From: Nitrosomonas sp.
GTDB taxonomy: Bacteria; Pseudomonadota; Gammaproteobacteria; Burkholderiales; Nitrosomonadaceae
Direction of reading: 5' to 3'
Length of the DNA: 43,391 nucleotides
Assembly: GCA_021774075.1 (NCBI GenBank)
Contig: JAJFJK010000114.1
Span: 1 to 43,391, forward strand
The notes under the pieces are model-generated. The model was not told where the DNA came from. It searched no databases and was given only the letters and a program-made list of their open reading frames with translations. A program made the translations under genes and the position numbers. Positions 34,506 through 43,251 of this stretch are shown piece after piece. How positions within the stretch are numbered: position 1 is the first letter of the stretch; every line of letters begins with the position of its first letter.

Positions 34506-34814
34506 TCACCTCAACTGCGCGATGATATTATCAGAAATACTTTTCTTTTCTGGATTGGTTAAATAGTCTTGTTCAGTGTAGAAAACATCATATTGTGTTT
34601 GTAGATTTAACCAGAAACGCGAACCGTTCCCAAAAAGTTTACCAATACGATAAGCTAAGTCTGGTGTAACAGGGTTTTTTCCTTGAGCAACTCTATATAA
34701 ATGTTGTTTGCTAACAGACAGAATATTTGCAGCTTTCGGAATACTAAGTTCCAAAGCTTTTAAATTTTCCTCTATGATTTTCCCCGGGTGAAATGGAGCT
34801 AGTTTTCTATCCAT
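34506..34814 (-). CDS. higA: HigA-family antitoxin
   Basis: A 102-residue XRE-type helix-turn-helix protein. FHPGKIIEENLKALELSIPK is the characteristic HigA/VapI start. The HTH is AANILSVSKQHLYRVAQGKN, and FGNGSRFWLNLQTQYDVFYT is the conserved tail. It binds and neutralises HigB and represses the operon. It is the second gene, 11 bases after higB, in the inverted toxin-first order typical of higBA. Confidence 0.9.
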   Translation of the reverse strand: MDRKLAPFHPGKIIEENLKALELSIPKAANILSVSKQHLYRVAQGKNPVTPDLAYRIGKLFGNGSRFWLNLQTQYDVFYTEQDYLTNPEKKSISDNIIAQLR

Positions 34815-34825
34815 AACAATATCCT

Positions 34826-35104
34826 TTAGTGGTAATCTTCTAAATCAATTTTTTTTGCTAAGCCGTTTTCCCATTCGAAAGTAATGCGATAATTTCCGCT
34901 GACTTTCATAGCGTAACGTGTGGGCTTATGGCCTTGAAGTGCATGAAAGCGAAAAGCTGGCATGTTCAATTCTTCTATTCTCTCGGCGGCATCTAGAACA
35001 TCTAATATCATTGTGATGCGTTCAATTTGATCCTGTCGAACGCCTTGAGGCTTTCCCTCAATATAAAGTTTCTTTAACCCTTTGTGCTTAAAGTTATCAA
35101 TCAT
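34826..35104 (-). CDS. higB: HigB-family toxin (RelE fold)
   Basis: A 92-residue ribosome-dependent mRNA interferase. MIDNFKHKGLKKLYIEGK is the family start, followed by LDVLDAAERIEELNMPAFRF, HALQG and a basic YAMKVSGNYRITFEWENG core. It ends DLEDYH, as usual for HigB-1 types. The ATG at 35104 gives the family length; an in-frame start 13 codons upstream overlaps the promoter. It appears intact, so the TA pair is likely functional. Confidence 0.9.
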   Translation of the reverse strand: MIDNFKHKGLKKLYIEGKPQGVRQDQIERITMILDVLDAAERIEELNMPAFRFHALQGHKPTRYAMKVSGNYRITFEWENGLAKKIDLEDYH

Positions 35105-35128
35105 TCCGCACGCCTTTTCAATACACCA

Positions 35129-35156
35129 ATAGTAACACATCATGTTACCATGTCAA
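35129..35156 (-). promoter_or_regulatory. higBA promoter with embedded operator
   Basis: On the minus strand TTGACA (35156-35151) and TACTAT (35134-35129) are 16 bases apart. Between and over them lies the perfect inverted repeat GTAACA-CATCA-TGTTAC (35132-35148), a likely HigA operator. Transcription would start about 18 bases before higB. The -35 overlaps the end of the traG remnant. Confidence 0.6.
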
Positions 35157-35326
35157 TGGAAAGTAACTTTATCGCCTAATTGCGGCCGACAACTAAATTT
35201 ATGCGCAAAATATTGTGTAGCAACTTGAAACCCACCAACTAAAAAAATAATGGCCAGGAAACCTATCATTCTTTTATTCTTGGCTGCGCTTTCATCTTTT
35301 CCAAAACGATTGTTGTCCTTAGTCAT
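35153..35326 (-). pseudogene. traG: TraG/VirD4 coupling protein, N-terminal remnant
   Basis: A 57-codon frame whose ATG overlaps the traI stop as ATGA. Residues 20-51 read MIGFLAIIFLVGGFQVATQY, FAHKFSCRPQLG, matching the first membrane helix and GLQAATQFFAH block of RP4 TraG. The match ends after LGDKV, at TFH and a stop, where the higBA promoter starts. The ATPase domain (about 580 residues) is missing. RP4 also has traG downstream of traI, so this is a cut conjugation operon. Confidence 0.75.
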
Positions 35327-36830
35327 AATGAAATTCCTTTAGCTTTGGATTTTTGCATTGTTGAAATGATTTGCTGTTTCATTAGCTGTTGGCGGCGTTG
35401 CTCCAATACTTTGTCGTCGAAGGTGATGCGCATTTTGTTGTTTGCTGCAACTTGTGCGATTTCAGAACGAAATTGATCCGTGCCATTAATGGTCAAGTGA
35501 CTGCCGTATTGTTGTATTGCTACTTGCAAGATATGTGCCAATGCTTCACGCGATGTGTCTGGCAAGACAATCAACCGTTTTCCATCATCCCGAATGGTTG
35601 TTGATCCAACTTTGTGAATGACCGTGCCGCATTTAGTGATGGATTCGACAAAACTATCTTTTATGGAGCTATTGTTTGTTTGATCACCGGAAACATTATT
35701 TCCTTGGTGTTGGTAGCTTCTCCTTGATCGCAAGATTTCCAGCGCTTCATCATTCCCATGCCTGGCCTCTTTAACCAGCCAATCCAGCCAGGCCATTCTC
35801 GAATGTTTTGTTTTGCTAGCCTGGTAACTTTCACGATAATCTTCTTTGATGACCTCTATGGTGGTTTTGCACTGCTGATGGGCTGCGCTAACCATCATTT
35901 TTTTAGCTAATCGTCCGGCATGAATGCCTTTAATAATGGATCGCTTAAGTTTTTGTCCCTTTTTTGCGCGTTCAATTAATAGATCTCTTTTGCTACGCAG
36001 TTTTGCCCATTGTTCTGCTCGCCCGGTTGCAGCTTCATGCTGTTCTCTCTGGTATTGCGCAAAGAGGCATGCCGTGTCCTGCTTAGTGTGTACAGATCGG
36101 GGTTGATATTGTTTGTCAGCTGGCTTTTGTGGATTCAGAGAGCCATTAATATATTCGAACTCACCCAGCCTTTTAATTAGGTTTCCTTTGGATAAAGAGC
36201 GATCCACAGAGCTGGCCTTAACAGCGATGCCATTATTTGACTTGAATACAAAGCCATTGCCTCGTTCCTTGATTTCAAGGCCATTTCTGGCCAAGACTTT
36301 GTGTAAATTCTTCCAGTTATCTGCACACTTGATTTCATCTAAGCATTCTCGTTTAATCCAGCCAATCAAACTCTCAACACCTGCTTTGGTTTCAATCTCC
36401 GATTCTTTTTTGACCGCATCACGCCCAGTTTCATGATTGACTATGGTTAAGCCATATTCACGCTCAATTTGCGTGCAAAGCTGCGCTACTTTCTTGTAGT
36501 CAAAGAAGGGATTGTGAATCGTATGCTTCCTGGGATGAATCTTGTTAATCGCAATGTGGATGTGTAGGTTGCTGGTGTCATCATGGACAACGCTGATGCG
36601 TTGATGTTCTGCAAATCCTAGCACTTCGCAGAAGCGCTTCTCAATTGCGTTAAGATCATCATGCCCCGGACGCTCCTCTTCTGGGAAGCTAAGCACAAGA
36701 TGGCAGGTTTTATCTGATTTGGCTCTGGTGTTCATTTCTTGCGTGTTTTGTATTTCAAGAAGAGCGGCGGTTATCTCTTCTGTGTAGCAATTCGTAACCT
36801 GTATTTGGCTGATGCGCTCAGTCGTAGGCG
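35323..36830 (-). pseudogene. traI: TraI relaxase (MOBP, RP4-like), 5'-truncated
   Basis: The frame from ATG 36735 gives 470 residues, but homology starts earlier: TERISQIQVTNCYTEEITAA, LLEIQNTQEMNTRAKSDKT continues RP4 TraI from about residue 30. The metal-binding HxHxxxN motif is intact (NLHIHIAINKIHP), as are LGFAEHQRISVVHDD and EREYGL. The N-terminal segment carrying the nicking tyrosine (Tyr22 of RP4) is replaced by the end of a cardiolipin synthase gene at about 36820-36837. It should therefore be unable to nick oriT, though the C-terminal part may still be made. Confidence 0.85.
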
Positions 36831-37438
36831 CTGTTCAGAATAACCTGCGAACCCAATGGGTCGTATAGCAAACGTACTTCAACGCCTGATCTTACCTTTG
36901 CCGCTAGAATGCTCTTTAGATGCTGAGTAAAATCGTCGACGCGCCAAATGAAGTACTGAAGATGGATGGAATGTTGCGCTGCCTTCAAATCCTTTACTAT
37001 GCTTGAGTAGAACATGCTTGCATTCTGTTGGATTTCTGCGCTGTTAAAAGTCGTCAAGACGGATTCGGAGTTTCGCCGTACCAACTGAAGCAGTTTTCGA
37101 TGACTAGGATTTTTGATCTCCAATCGTGAAATGTCGGTATTTTGACGAGACAAGAGTGGTAATAGAATGGGAATTACATGATCTTCCAGGTCCTGCTTCA
37201 TGAGCTTACGTTCTCTAACGAAAGCTTTTCGGTTCCTGCCAAAGAAGATATAAAACAGCAAACCTATAACCGGCGCAAGGAGAAAAGCGAACATCCAGGC
37301 TAGGGTCGACTGCGGTCTACGGTTCTCCGAAATCAGAAAGATGCCTGTAATGATTGCGTACAGACCAATCGAAGCGGCTAGAATTGCAGCAAGATCCATT
37401 GTCATGTCAGGAACATCGAATATTAAAGCGCTCGGCAT
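36818..37438 (-). pseudogene. cls: Cardiolipin synthase, N-terminal fragment
   Basis: 206 residues. Two N-terminal membrane helices (LAAILAASIGLYAIITGIFL and STLAWMFAFLLAPVIGLLFY) are followed by IFFGRNRKAF and the start of the first phospholipase D domain (SIHLQYFIWRVDDFTQHL, VRLLYDPLGS). Intact Cls has ~480 residues and two HKD motifs; both lie beyond the cut and are absent. The fragment ends NSAYD at the junction with the traI remnant, so one deletion removed the end of cls and the beginning of traI. A start at ATG 37405 or 37399 is also possible. Confidence 0.82.
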
Positions 37439-37750
37439 ACCACAACAACAAAATTTTTGTCAGACTCGCAGGATACGTGACATATAGGTTATTTATTAAC
37501 ATATAAAACTCTATAAGAAAAAGGGCGCATGACCCCGGTGGGGCAACAATAAACTTACAACAGGGCACGTTCGCTGATTGACTTAGAAAAGTCTGCAATT
37601 TAATCCAATTTACTACTATCCGTATTCAAGTAATAAAATTTATTCAATCTCTGGCAATTCCTTTCTTTTTTATAAAATTGGAATTTTATGCTTAAGGTGT
37701 ACAGATTTTATATTTATCATGTTACATGATTGTCAATTATGCATGCTAAT
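37439..37750. other. AT-rich intergenic region with palindrome
   Basis: There are no coding features. TGTCAATTA (37731-37739) and TAATTGACA (37747-37755) are perfect inverted repeats around TGCATGC, abutting the left transposon-like end at 37751. Confidence 0.4.
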
Positions 37751-37825
37751 TGACACCCTTGGTAATTATTAAATACGACAAAATCGCTTGGTAGTTATGC
37801 TACGACAAAGTCCCTTGGTGTTAAC
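37751..37825 (+). mobile_element. Transposon-like left end with repeated motifs
   Basis: Begins TGACACCCTTGGTAATTATT and contains two direct copies of a ~22-bp motif, TACGACAAAATCGCTTGGTA and TACGACAAAGTCCCTTGGTG, four bases apart. An inverted, diverged copy of the whole block lies at 43048-43125. Repeated binding sites at the ends are typical of IS21-, Tn7- and Tn5053-type transposons; the family is not identified. Confidence 0.5.
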
Positions 37826-37973
37826 AGGTGAGGTTGCATTAGTTCTGATCTGACTAGGCACTGCGCTAAATTAATTTCAATATAGCCTGATAGTCGGTTG
37901 TCGGCCGATACTGTTGAAAAACCCTATCTTGAGGGATAATTCATCCATCATCAATTTTTAAGGCGTAACCGAC

Positions 37974-38096
37974 ATGATGGGAAATCTACCACCCGCACAG
38001 AATGCCTTATTCTATGATTTTTGTCTGGAAAAACATATTCCAAAGAATCACCTTCTTCGTCACATTAACCAGTTTTTGGATTTTGATCGTGTCTGA
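37974..38096 (+). pseudogene. IS1182-type transposase, N-terminal fragment
   Basis: The frame reads MMGNLPPAQNALFYDFCLEK, HIPKNHLLRHINQFLDFDRV, then a TGA. This is the standard start of IS1182-family transposases (LPPAQNALFYDFCLE). Upstream, GTTGTCGGCCGATACTGTTG, followed by AAAAACC, looks like the IS end. The remaining ~400 residues are absent. Confidence 0.75.
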
Positions 38097-38147
38097 GAAT
38101 AAATTAGTATTTCGCACAGTACACGTTATACATTTTCCATAAGCCAG

Positions 38148-40169
38148 CTATAATAAGTTACGTGGTATGCGAGAGTCCCAACTTTTGCTGAACACACGAC
38201 TATCATTTTCATAAGCATCCAGCTCCGCCTGAATACGAAAGTGGGTGGTAGAAGAAGTTAGTATCGTGTGGGTAACAGTGCGTACTCGCCAGTCTCTCCG
38301 CTCGAAGGTCATGTCCCATAGCGTCTCACCGCGCACTGAGTCGAAGTTATCACCCTGATAGCTATACCATTCCAGCGTTTTGGAGCGTACTTCCAGGCCG
38401 ATTTCTTCAATGCGGTATTTGCCGTCATCCTTTATTATCTCCAGTGTGGATTTGTCCTCAGCGAGATTGCGGTGAACCCACCAATTAGCGTGACGCGGCT
38501 CGATGAGTGTTTTCTCACAGGATGGAGCTACCTCCGGATTTCCCAGTAAATGTAGATTGCTATCAGCTTCCCTGGGTGGGCGAACGGGTAACGTTAATTT
38601 GCTGTTCATGGTGTAGATGGTGAGTCGTACCGGTTCCGGTGGCGGCCAGGCCAACGGGAAGTACGACGTGGACACGGAGAGGCGCAAGCGGTGACCGGCT
38701 GGAAAAACTTGGGCGACACCATTGAGTTGCAGCTGAATACGGTAGCGTTTGCCTGGCATGAGCTGTTCGGGATGCTCATGGCTGTTGCGATGGGTTAGGT
38801 TCTGGATGCCATAGGTTACCCGCGTGGCCTTGTCGTCCATGGCGATGTCTGATAGACGCACTGCTACCATGGCCACGGGCTTGTTGGATGACAGTTCCAG
38901 TTCTACAGTTGGGGCGCCCAGGAGCTCCAGCGGCTCCAGTAGCGGTGCACTGTCGAACACCAGCGCGCCGCCATCTTCTTCACGCTGATCGTGGGGTAAG
39001 TCGGGCGTGGCACTATAGGAACACCATTTGCCGGCGAACAACCCCACGCTTAAGGGCGATTGAATGGTACGTTTGCGGTCTTTGGGTTCGCGTCCAGGCG
39101 CATAGATACGGCCGGGCGCCAGTGGGTGTACACGCTGCTCGATTCGTGGTGATGGCCAAGTGTCTTCTGCAACCCAGCGTCCTGGCCGGTGTTCATAGCG
39201 GGTGGTCGGTAGAATGCTGTCTTGCATCCAGACGCGCAACATCGGTTCATGCATAACGTCATTGTCGATGTCCTTTAGCCAATGATCCCACCAGCGCAGA
39301 CTCTCGCGCAAGAAATTGATGGCTGGGCCGGGTTCGCCATAGTGCGGATACTTATGGCTCCAAGGTCCGATCAGGCCCTTGCGCGGCACCTGTAATCCGT
39401 TCAGCAGTCGAAATACAGCATTGGAATAACCGTCCGCCCAACCGCTAACGGCCAACACTGGACATTGGATTTTGTCGAAGTTCTCACAGATCGAGCCGTG
39501 TTTCCAATATTTGTCTCGATGTTGATGCTGCAGCCATTTCTCCAGCCACAGGCCGCTGCCTTCAAGTCGCTGCATCCACAACTCGCGCCAGTGCTCGCCA
39601 GTCACTTCCGGGTCGGGTGGCTTGCTGTTGCGTGCGAACATGGTCGAGGCCCATGACAGATTGTCGCCCAGCAGGCAGCCGCCCATGTAGTGCACGTCGT
39701 CAGCGTAACGATCATCGGTGGAACACAGGGAGATCACCGCTTTCAGTGCTGGTGGCTGTAGCGCGGCAATTTGCAGACCGTTAAAGCCACCCCAAGAGAT
39801 GCCGATCATTCCCACCGATCCGTTGCACCAGGGTTGTTCGCCGATCCAGCGGATAAGCTCAACACCGTCGTCGAGCTCTTGTGGCAGATACTCATCTTTC
39901 AGCACGCCTTCTGAATCGCCTGTGCCACGAATGTCCACCCTTACCCCAGCGTAGCCATGGCCGGCGAGATAGCCGTAGTTTTGTTCGTCGCGCGGACGCG
40001 TTAGATCTCTCTTTCGATACGGAATATACTCCAGAATGGCTGGCACCGGCTTGTTCGTGGCATTTTTTGGGATCCAAATCCTAGCAGATAGTCGAATACC
40101 ATCAGGCATGGGGATTAAGATATGTTCATGCACTTCCACCGCGTCAGGGGATGGCTCGATAATCTTCAT
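38148..40169 (-). CDS. CocE/NonD-family hydrolase (X-Pro peptidase-like)
   Basis: A 673-residue protein. The N-terminal alpha/beta-hydrolase domain has nucleophile Ser in GMIGISWGGFNG, Asp in SGWADGYSN and His in GPWSHKYPHYG. The C-terminal half is a jelly-roll domain (ELSSNKPVAMVAVRLSDIAM, FPAGHRLRLSVSTSYFPLAW). The family includes cocaine esterase, X-Pro dipeptidyl-peptidase and acylases; the substrate is unknown. There is no signal peptide. It overlaps the upstream ATP-grasp gene by four bases. Base composition is visibly richer in G+C than its neighbours, suggesting separate acquisition. Confidence 0.88.
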   Translation of the reverse strand: MKIIEPSPDAVEVHEHILIPMPDGIRLSARIWIPKNATNKPVPAILEYIPYRKRDLTRPRDEQNYGYLAGHGYAGVRVDIRGTGDSEGVLKDEYLPQELDDGVELIRWIGEQPWCNGSVGMIGISWGGFNGLQIAALQPPALKAVISLCSTDDRYADDVHYMGGCLLGDNLSWASTMFARNSKPPDPEVTGEHWRELWMQRLEGSGLWLEKWLQHQHRDKYWKHGSICENFDKIQCPVLAVSGWADGYSNAVFRLLNGLQVPRKGLIGPWSHKYPHYGEPGPAINFLRESLRWWDHWLKDIDNDVMHEPMLRVWMQDSILPTTRYEHRPGRWVAEDTWPSPRIEQRVHPLAPGRIYAPGREPKDRKRTIQSPLSVGLFAGKWCSYSATPDLPHDQREEDGGALVFDSAPLLEPLELLGAPTVELELSSNKPVAMVAVRLSDIAMDDKATRVTYGIQNLTHRNSHEHPEQLMPGKRYRIQLQLNGVAQVFPAGHRLRLSVSTSYFPLAWPPPEPVRLTIYTMNSKLTLPVRPPREADSNLHLLGNPEVAPSCEKTLIEPRHANWWVHRNLAEDKSTLEIIKDDGKYRIEEIGLEVRSKTLEWYSYQGDNFDSVRGETLWDMTFERRDWRVRTVTHTILTSSTTHFRIQAELDAYENDSRVFSKSWDSRIPRNLL

Positions 40170-41473
40170 GGCGTGTTTGCAGTCTCATCAAATGGTTCGA
40201 AGTCAAAAGGTAGCGCTTTCATCACCTGCTTGTAGTTGTGCTCAAGTTCATCGATGCTTTGGGCGCCCAAGTAAACAATCGCATATTGGTAACTATAGCT
40301 ATCCTGATCCAATAATTCGGATAGCCGCTTGCCTTGCTTGACCGGTACTATGATAGCGGCACACCCTGGCGTTTGCTGTTGCGCGCGATTAATCTCTTCC
40401 TGGCCTGGCGCTCTCGTGACCAAGGCATCACTAAATCGACGGGCAAAGATTTTGGCGGCACAAGTGTAATTGCCTTGTCGGTGCGGAAAACAGGGTTTTT
40501 TTCCGAGTCCCAGGTCAACCACAACACGGTGGTTAGATGCTCCATCTACTTTTTTGAATAACGGGGCATGGGACTGGGAGATGCGCGGGTTGATCTCTAG
40601 CAGACTCAGACGGTCGGACGCTTCATCATAGAAGTACTCGATATTGAATGCTGATTGATCAAAACCGATATGCTCGATGATGGTTTTAGAGGCCTTGTGA
40701 ATGCTTTGCTTGATGTGTTCGGGCAAAACGGAGGGGTATTGATAGCTGGAAAAGGACACCCCATTCGGAAAACGTAATGAATCAACGATGCCATAGGTGT
40801 CAACCTTATTCTGGTAAGAATAGCCTTCTACCGTACACTGCCTGCCAGAAGAAATGATTTCCTCGGCAATGCAGTGATGGGCTGTGTACTTCTTGAGTGA
40901 CTCATCCAAGTCGACGTGCTGGAGTAATTCGGCATAGGGCTTGGCGTAACGATCGATATTGTCGCGTATGGTTTGAATGTGTCTGTAAAAATCGGTTTTG
41001 TCAGCGATACGAAAACCAAGATAGCTCGAATAGGACAGTAGCGGTTTGATCCAAAATGGAAAATCAATTTCCACCTGGTTTAGCGGATCATCTGCAAAGG
41101 GATCAAAAATTGAAAAGTGGGGGATATATTCAGCAATAACGCGGCGTTGTTCCAGACGACTGAGGCCTTTGTTTCCGCACAAAATTACCGACTCAAGGCT
41201 TGGCCCAGGAAGCTTGTGCTCCTTACACAGAATTGGATGCAATACCGAGGCGGGGAAATCCCAGAAATTGATTATTGCATCAATGGAGCCGTTGAAACGA
41301 TCTAATTGTTCTTGTGCCTCAGACAACAGAGCATGAAAATCATAGGAAGTGGCATCCTTCAGTTTGCTTAAGTCGATGAGTCCATGGAAACGGTATTGAT
41401 CAGCGTCGTCCAATGTTTCTAGTTTTTCACGATTAAAAGCATTGAGGCCAAATACAAAAATATTTTTCATCAT
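40166..41473 (-). CDS. ATP-grasp carboxylate-amine ligase-like protein
   Basis: A 435-residue protein with an ATP-grasp layout: N-terminal MKNIFVFGLNAFNREKLETL, a mid domain with DFPFWIKPLLSYSSYLGFRI (ATP loop lysine) and CIAEEIISSGRQCTVEGYSY, and the metal site FNIEYFYDEASDRLSLLEIN, PRISQSHAPLF. It resembles enzymes that ligate amino acids or build peptides. Its TGA overlaps the hydrolase start as ATGA, so ligase and hydrolase are made together. Starts at 41473, 41470 or 41482 are possible; no clear ribosome site. Confidence 0.8.
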   Translation of the reverse strand: MMKNIFVFGLNAFNREKLETLDDADQYRFHGLIDLSKLKDATSYDFHALLSEAQEQLDRFNGSIDAIINFWDFPASVLHPILCKEHKLPGPSLESVILCGNKGLSRLEQRRVIAEYIPHFSIFDPFADDPLNQVEIDFPFWIKPLLSYSSYLGFRIADKTDFYRHIQTIRDNIDRYAKPYAELLQHVDLDESLKKYTAHHCIAEEIISSGRQCTVEGYSYQNKVDTYGIVDSLRFPNGVSFSSYQYPSVLPEHIKQSIHKASKTIIEHIGFDQSAFNIEYFYDEASDRLSLLEINPRISQSHAPLFKKVDGASNHRVVVDLGLGKKPCFPHRQGNYTCAAKIFARRFSDALVTRAPGQEEINRAQQQTPGCAAIIVPVKQGKRLSELLDQDSYSYQYAIVYLGAQSIDELEHNYKQVMKALPFDFEPFDETANTP

Positions 41474-42012
41474 AAACACCATGAGATGGTTATACAAAGG
41501 TTAAGCAAAGATTATGGAACCTTATAAATTTCGAGTGGGTAAATGATTTAAGTCATACAGTAAATTTTTATGGAGATTCTGACCTGAATCCAAGAGCTCA
41601 GTTCGGAAACTGGGCAAGAGCTATAATCCTCAATCTCATACAAAAAGACAAAATGTAATTATTTACCCACTCATTTTTCAGAAGAACCACAAAATTTTTG
41701 GTTATGTCTTCGTTAAACTTATAACTTGTTGTTGATTCTACAAGTAGTTGCATTACAGAAAAACTTTTCATCACTGGAATGGCACATTTATTTGCAGTAT
41801 CTGGTTCGTGCAGCATCTGCCATAATGTCATTTTTATGTCTGTGGTGGTATTAAAGTAATTCTGGCATCTATATGAAGTTAGACTATTAGTATCCGCTAC
41901 GCGTCAGACATGGTTTTAAACTCAGCGCAGGAATTTATCTTCATAACTATCACAGAAAGCCAGTAGATTCCAACCGCTCCAACAACTTGACAGTATGCTG
42001 TAGTTTTAATGA
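41474..42012. other. Intergenic region, nothing recognised
   Basis: About 540 bases. A 77-codon frame on the minus strand (41598-41831) has no family features or ribosome site. There are no strong palindromes. It presumably carries the promoter of the ligase-hydrolase pair. Confidence 0.35.
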
Positions 42013-42373
42013 TCAGGGCGACGAGTCTGGGTAAGGGTAAGGGTTATCATTCTCAGTGAGTGCTTGGTTATCAGTCACCGAAAAATGATAATATGCTTTA
42101 TTCAGGTAGCGTGTGACATTGATAATTTCATCCTCGCTCCAGCCAAGCTCAATGTTGCTCTGCCAGCGACGTACTTGAAATTTCAAACTATGCCAGTCTG
42201 TCGCCAGCGTTTTCTCACGCCAATGAATTATTGTCGTGTGGCATGATGCAGTGTGTTGAATAGAGCAATTCGCCGCGCGTTTGACTGTGTCCTGGTGAAG
42301 AATAAGCCAAGGTACTCACTGCCCATAACAGACATAGCGTTATAACAAGCTTCTGTGTCCTATGCATCAACAT
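42013..42373 (-). pseudogene. Monoheme cytochrome c, frameshifted in the heme motif
   Basis: ATG 42373 (after GGGGAA) encodes a signal peptide (LVITLCLLWAVSTLAYS) and RGELLYSTHCI. The next frame continues CHTTIIHWREKTLATDWHSL, KFQVRRWQSNIELGWSEDEI and INVTRYLNKAYYHF to a TGA at 42013. TGC ATC ATGC CAC lacks two bases relative to an expected TGC-ATC-GCA-TGC-CAC (CIACH). The break therefore falls exactly on the heme-binding motif (about 42237-42252). The family is a small periplasmic cytochrome c with an HWREKxLATDW block. Non-functional as written. Confidence 0.75.
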
Positions 42374-42419
42374 TTCCCCAGGTTCAGAGCCGATTTCTAT
42401 TGTCAGTACTTGTTACACG

Positions 42420-42932
42420 TCAGGGTAATGGAATGTTTTTAACTTTCTCGTTACTTGCTTTTGGCAGATGAATCTTTAGTACACCATTTTTATAGCTTGC
42501 ATCGGCATCATCTGTACGTACATTGCGTGGTAGTGGAATAGCACGCTGAAATGACCCATAAGCACGTTCCATAATATGATAACTGCTGTCATGAGATTCG
42601 CGTTCAATACGCTTCTCTCCACTTAGGTAAAGCACATTGCCATCAATCGTAATTTGCAAATCTTCTTTTTCCATACCAGGCACTTCTATCCGTACCAGTA
42701 TCTCTTTGTCTGTTTCCTCCACTTCTCCAGCCAGCAGGCTCCAATTTGGGAAACTGGTAAGTGAACAACTACTTTCTGCGTGTTCCTCATCTTTTTTACG
42801 AGTAAAGTGTGTGAGCGCCTCATTACTGCGACTAAGCAGCTCATGCCAACCTTCAGTGAGATTTTCCCACGTACGACTCAGCTCGCGGCTGATTTTTTTT
42901 CCGACATGTTTAAAGGAATCGAGCATATTCAT
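42420..42932 (-). CDS. Small heat-shock protein (Hsp20)
   Basis: A 170-residue protein. A variable N-terminal arm (1-65) precedes an alpha-crystallin domain (~70-165): ILVRIEVPGMEKEDLQITID, LYLSGEKRIERES, ERAYGSFQRAIPLPRNV and YKNGVLKIHLPKA. It acts as an ATP-independent holdase chaperone. The C-terminal KNIPLP carries the IxL/V-like anchor in the form IPLP. AAGGGG precedes ATG 42932. I found no clear sigma-32 promoter. Confidence 0.93.
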   Translation of the reverse strand: MNMLDSFKHVGKKISRELSRTWENLTEGWHELLSRSNEALTHFTRKKDEEHAESSCSLTSFPNWSLLAGEVEETDKEILVRIEVPGMEKEDLQITIDGNVLYLSGEKRIERESHDSSYHIMERAYGSFQRAIPLPRNVRTDDADASYKNGVLKIHLPKASNEKVKNIPLP

Positions 42933-43047
42933 ACCCCTTATATTTATTCATCAGTCCAAAATATTTGTTATGAAACTTAGAATACTTTTTCATAGCGTTG
43001 TTTGATTTAACATTGCCAATCAACGTCTATCAGGTTTTTCTCTTTGT

Positions 43048-43125
43048 TAAAAACCAACCAAGGGACTTTTTTCGTACCTTAACTACCAAACGATTTTATC
43101 GCATTTAATTATCAAGGGAAAGACA
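43048..43125 (-). mobile_element. Transposon-like right end (inverted copy)
   Basis: Read on the minus strand from 43125: TGTCTTTCCCTTGATAATTA, then ATAAAATCGTTTGGTAGTTA and GTACGAAAAAAGTCCCTTGG. It aligns along its length with 37751-37825. The two ends face each other and enclose about 5.4 kb (IS1182 fragment, hydrolase, ligase, cytochrome pseudogene, Hsp20). Confidence 0.5.
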
Positions 43126-43251
43126 GATCTATTTAACCAGTGATTCTCTGAATATTCCATGTTAAATATTTGGGAGCACAAAGGATGATTATTATGGATT
43201 CCAAAGCACAACTGTGGCTGAGCGCCTGCGAGAAGACATAAAAAAAATCTA

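Noticed and set aside
41598-41831. 77-codon minus-strand frame
   Set aside because: No family resemblance, ribosome site or partner gene; composition matches the surrounding AT-rich spacer.
42933-43047. Sigma-32 promoter for Hsp20
   Set aside because: No CTTGAA-N13-17-CCCCAT-like pair found upstream of the start on the minus strand.
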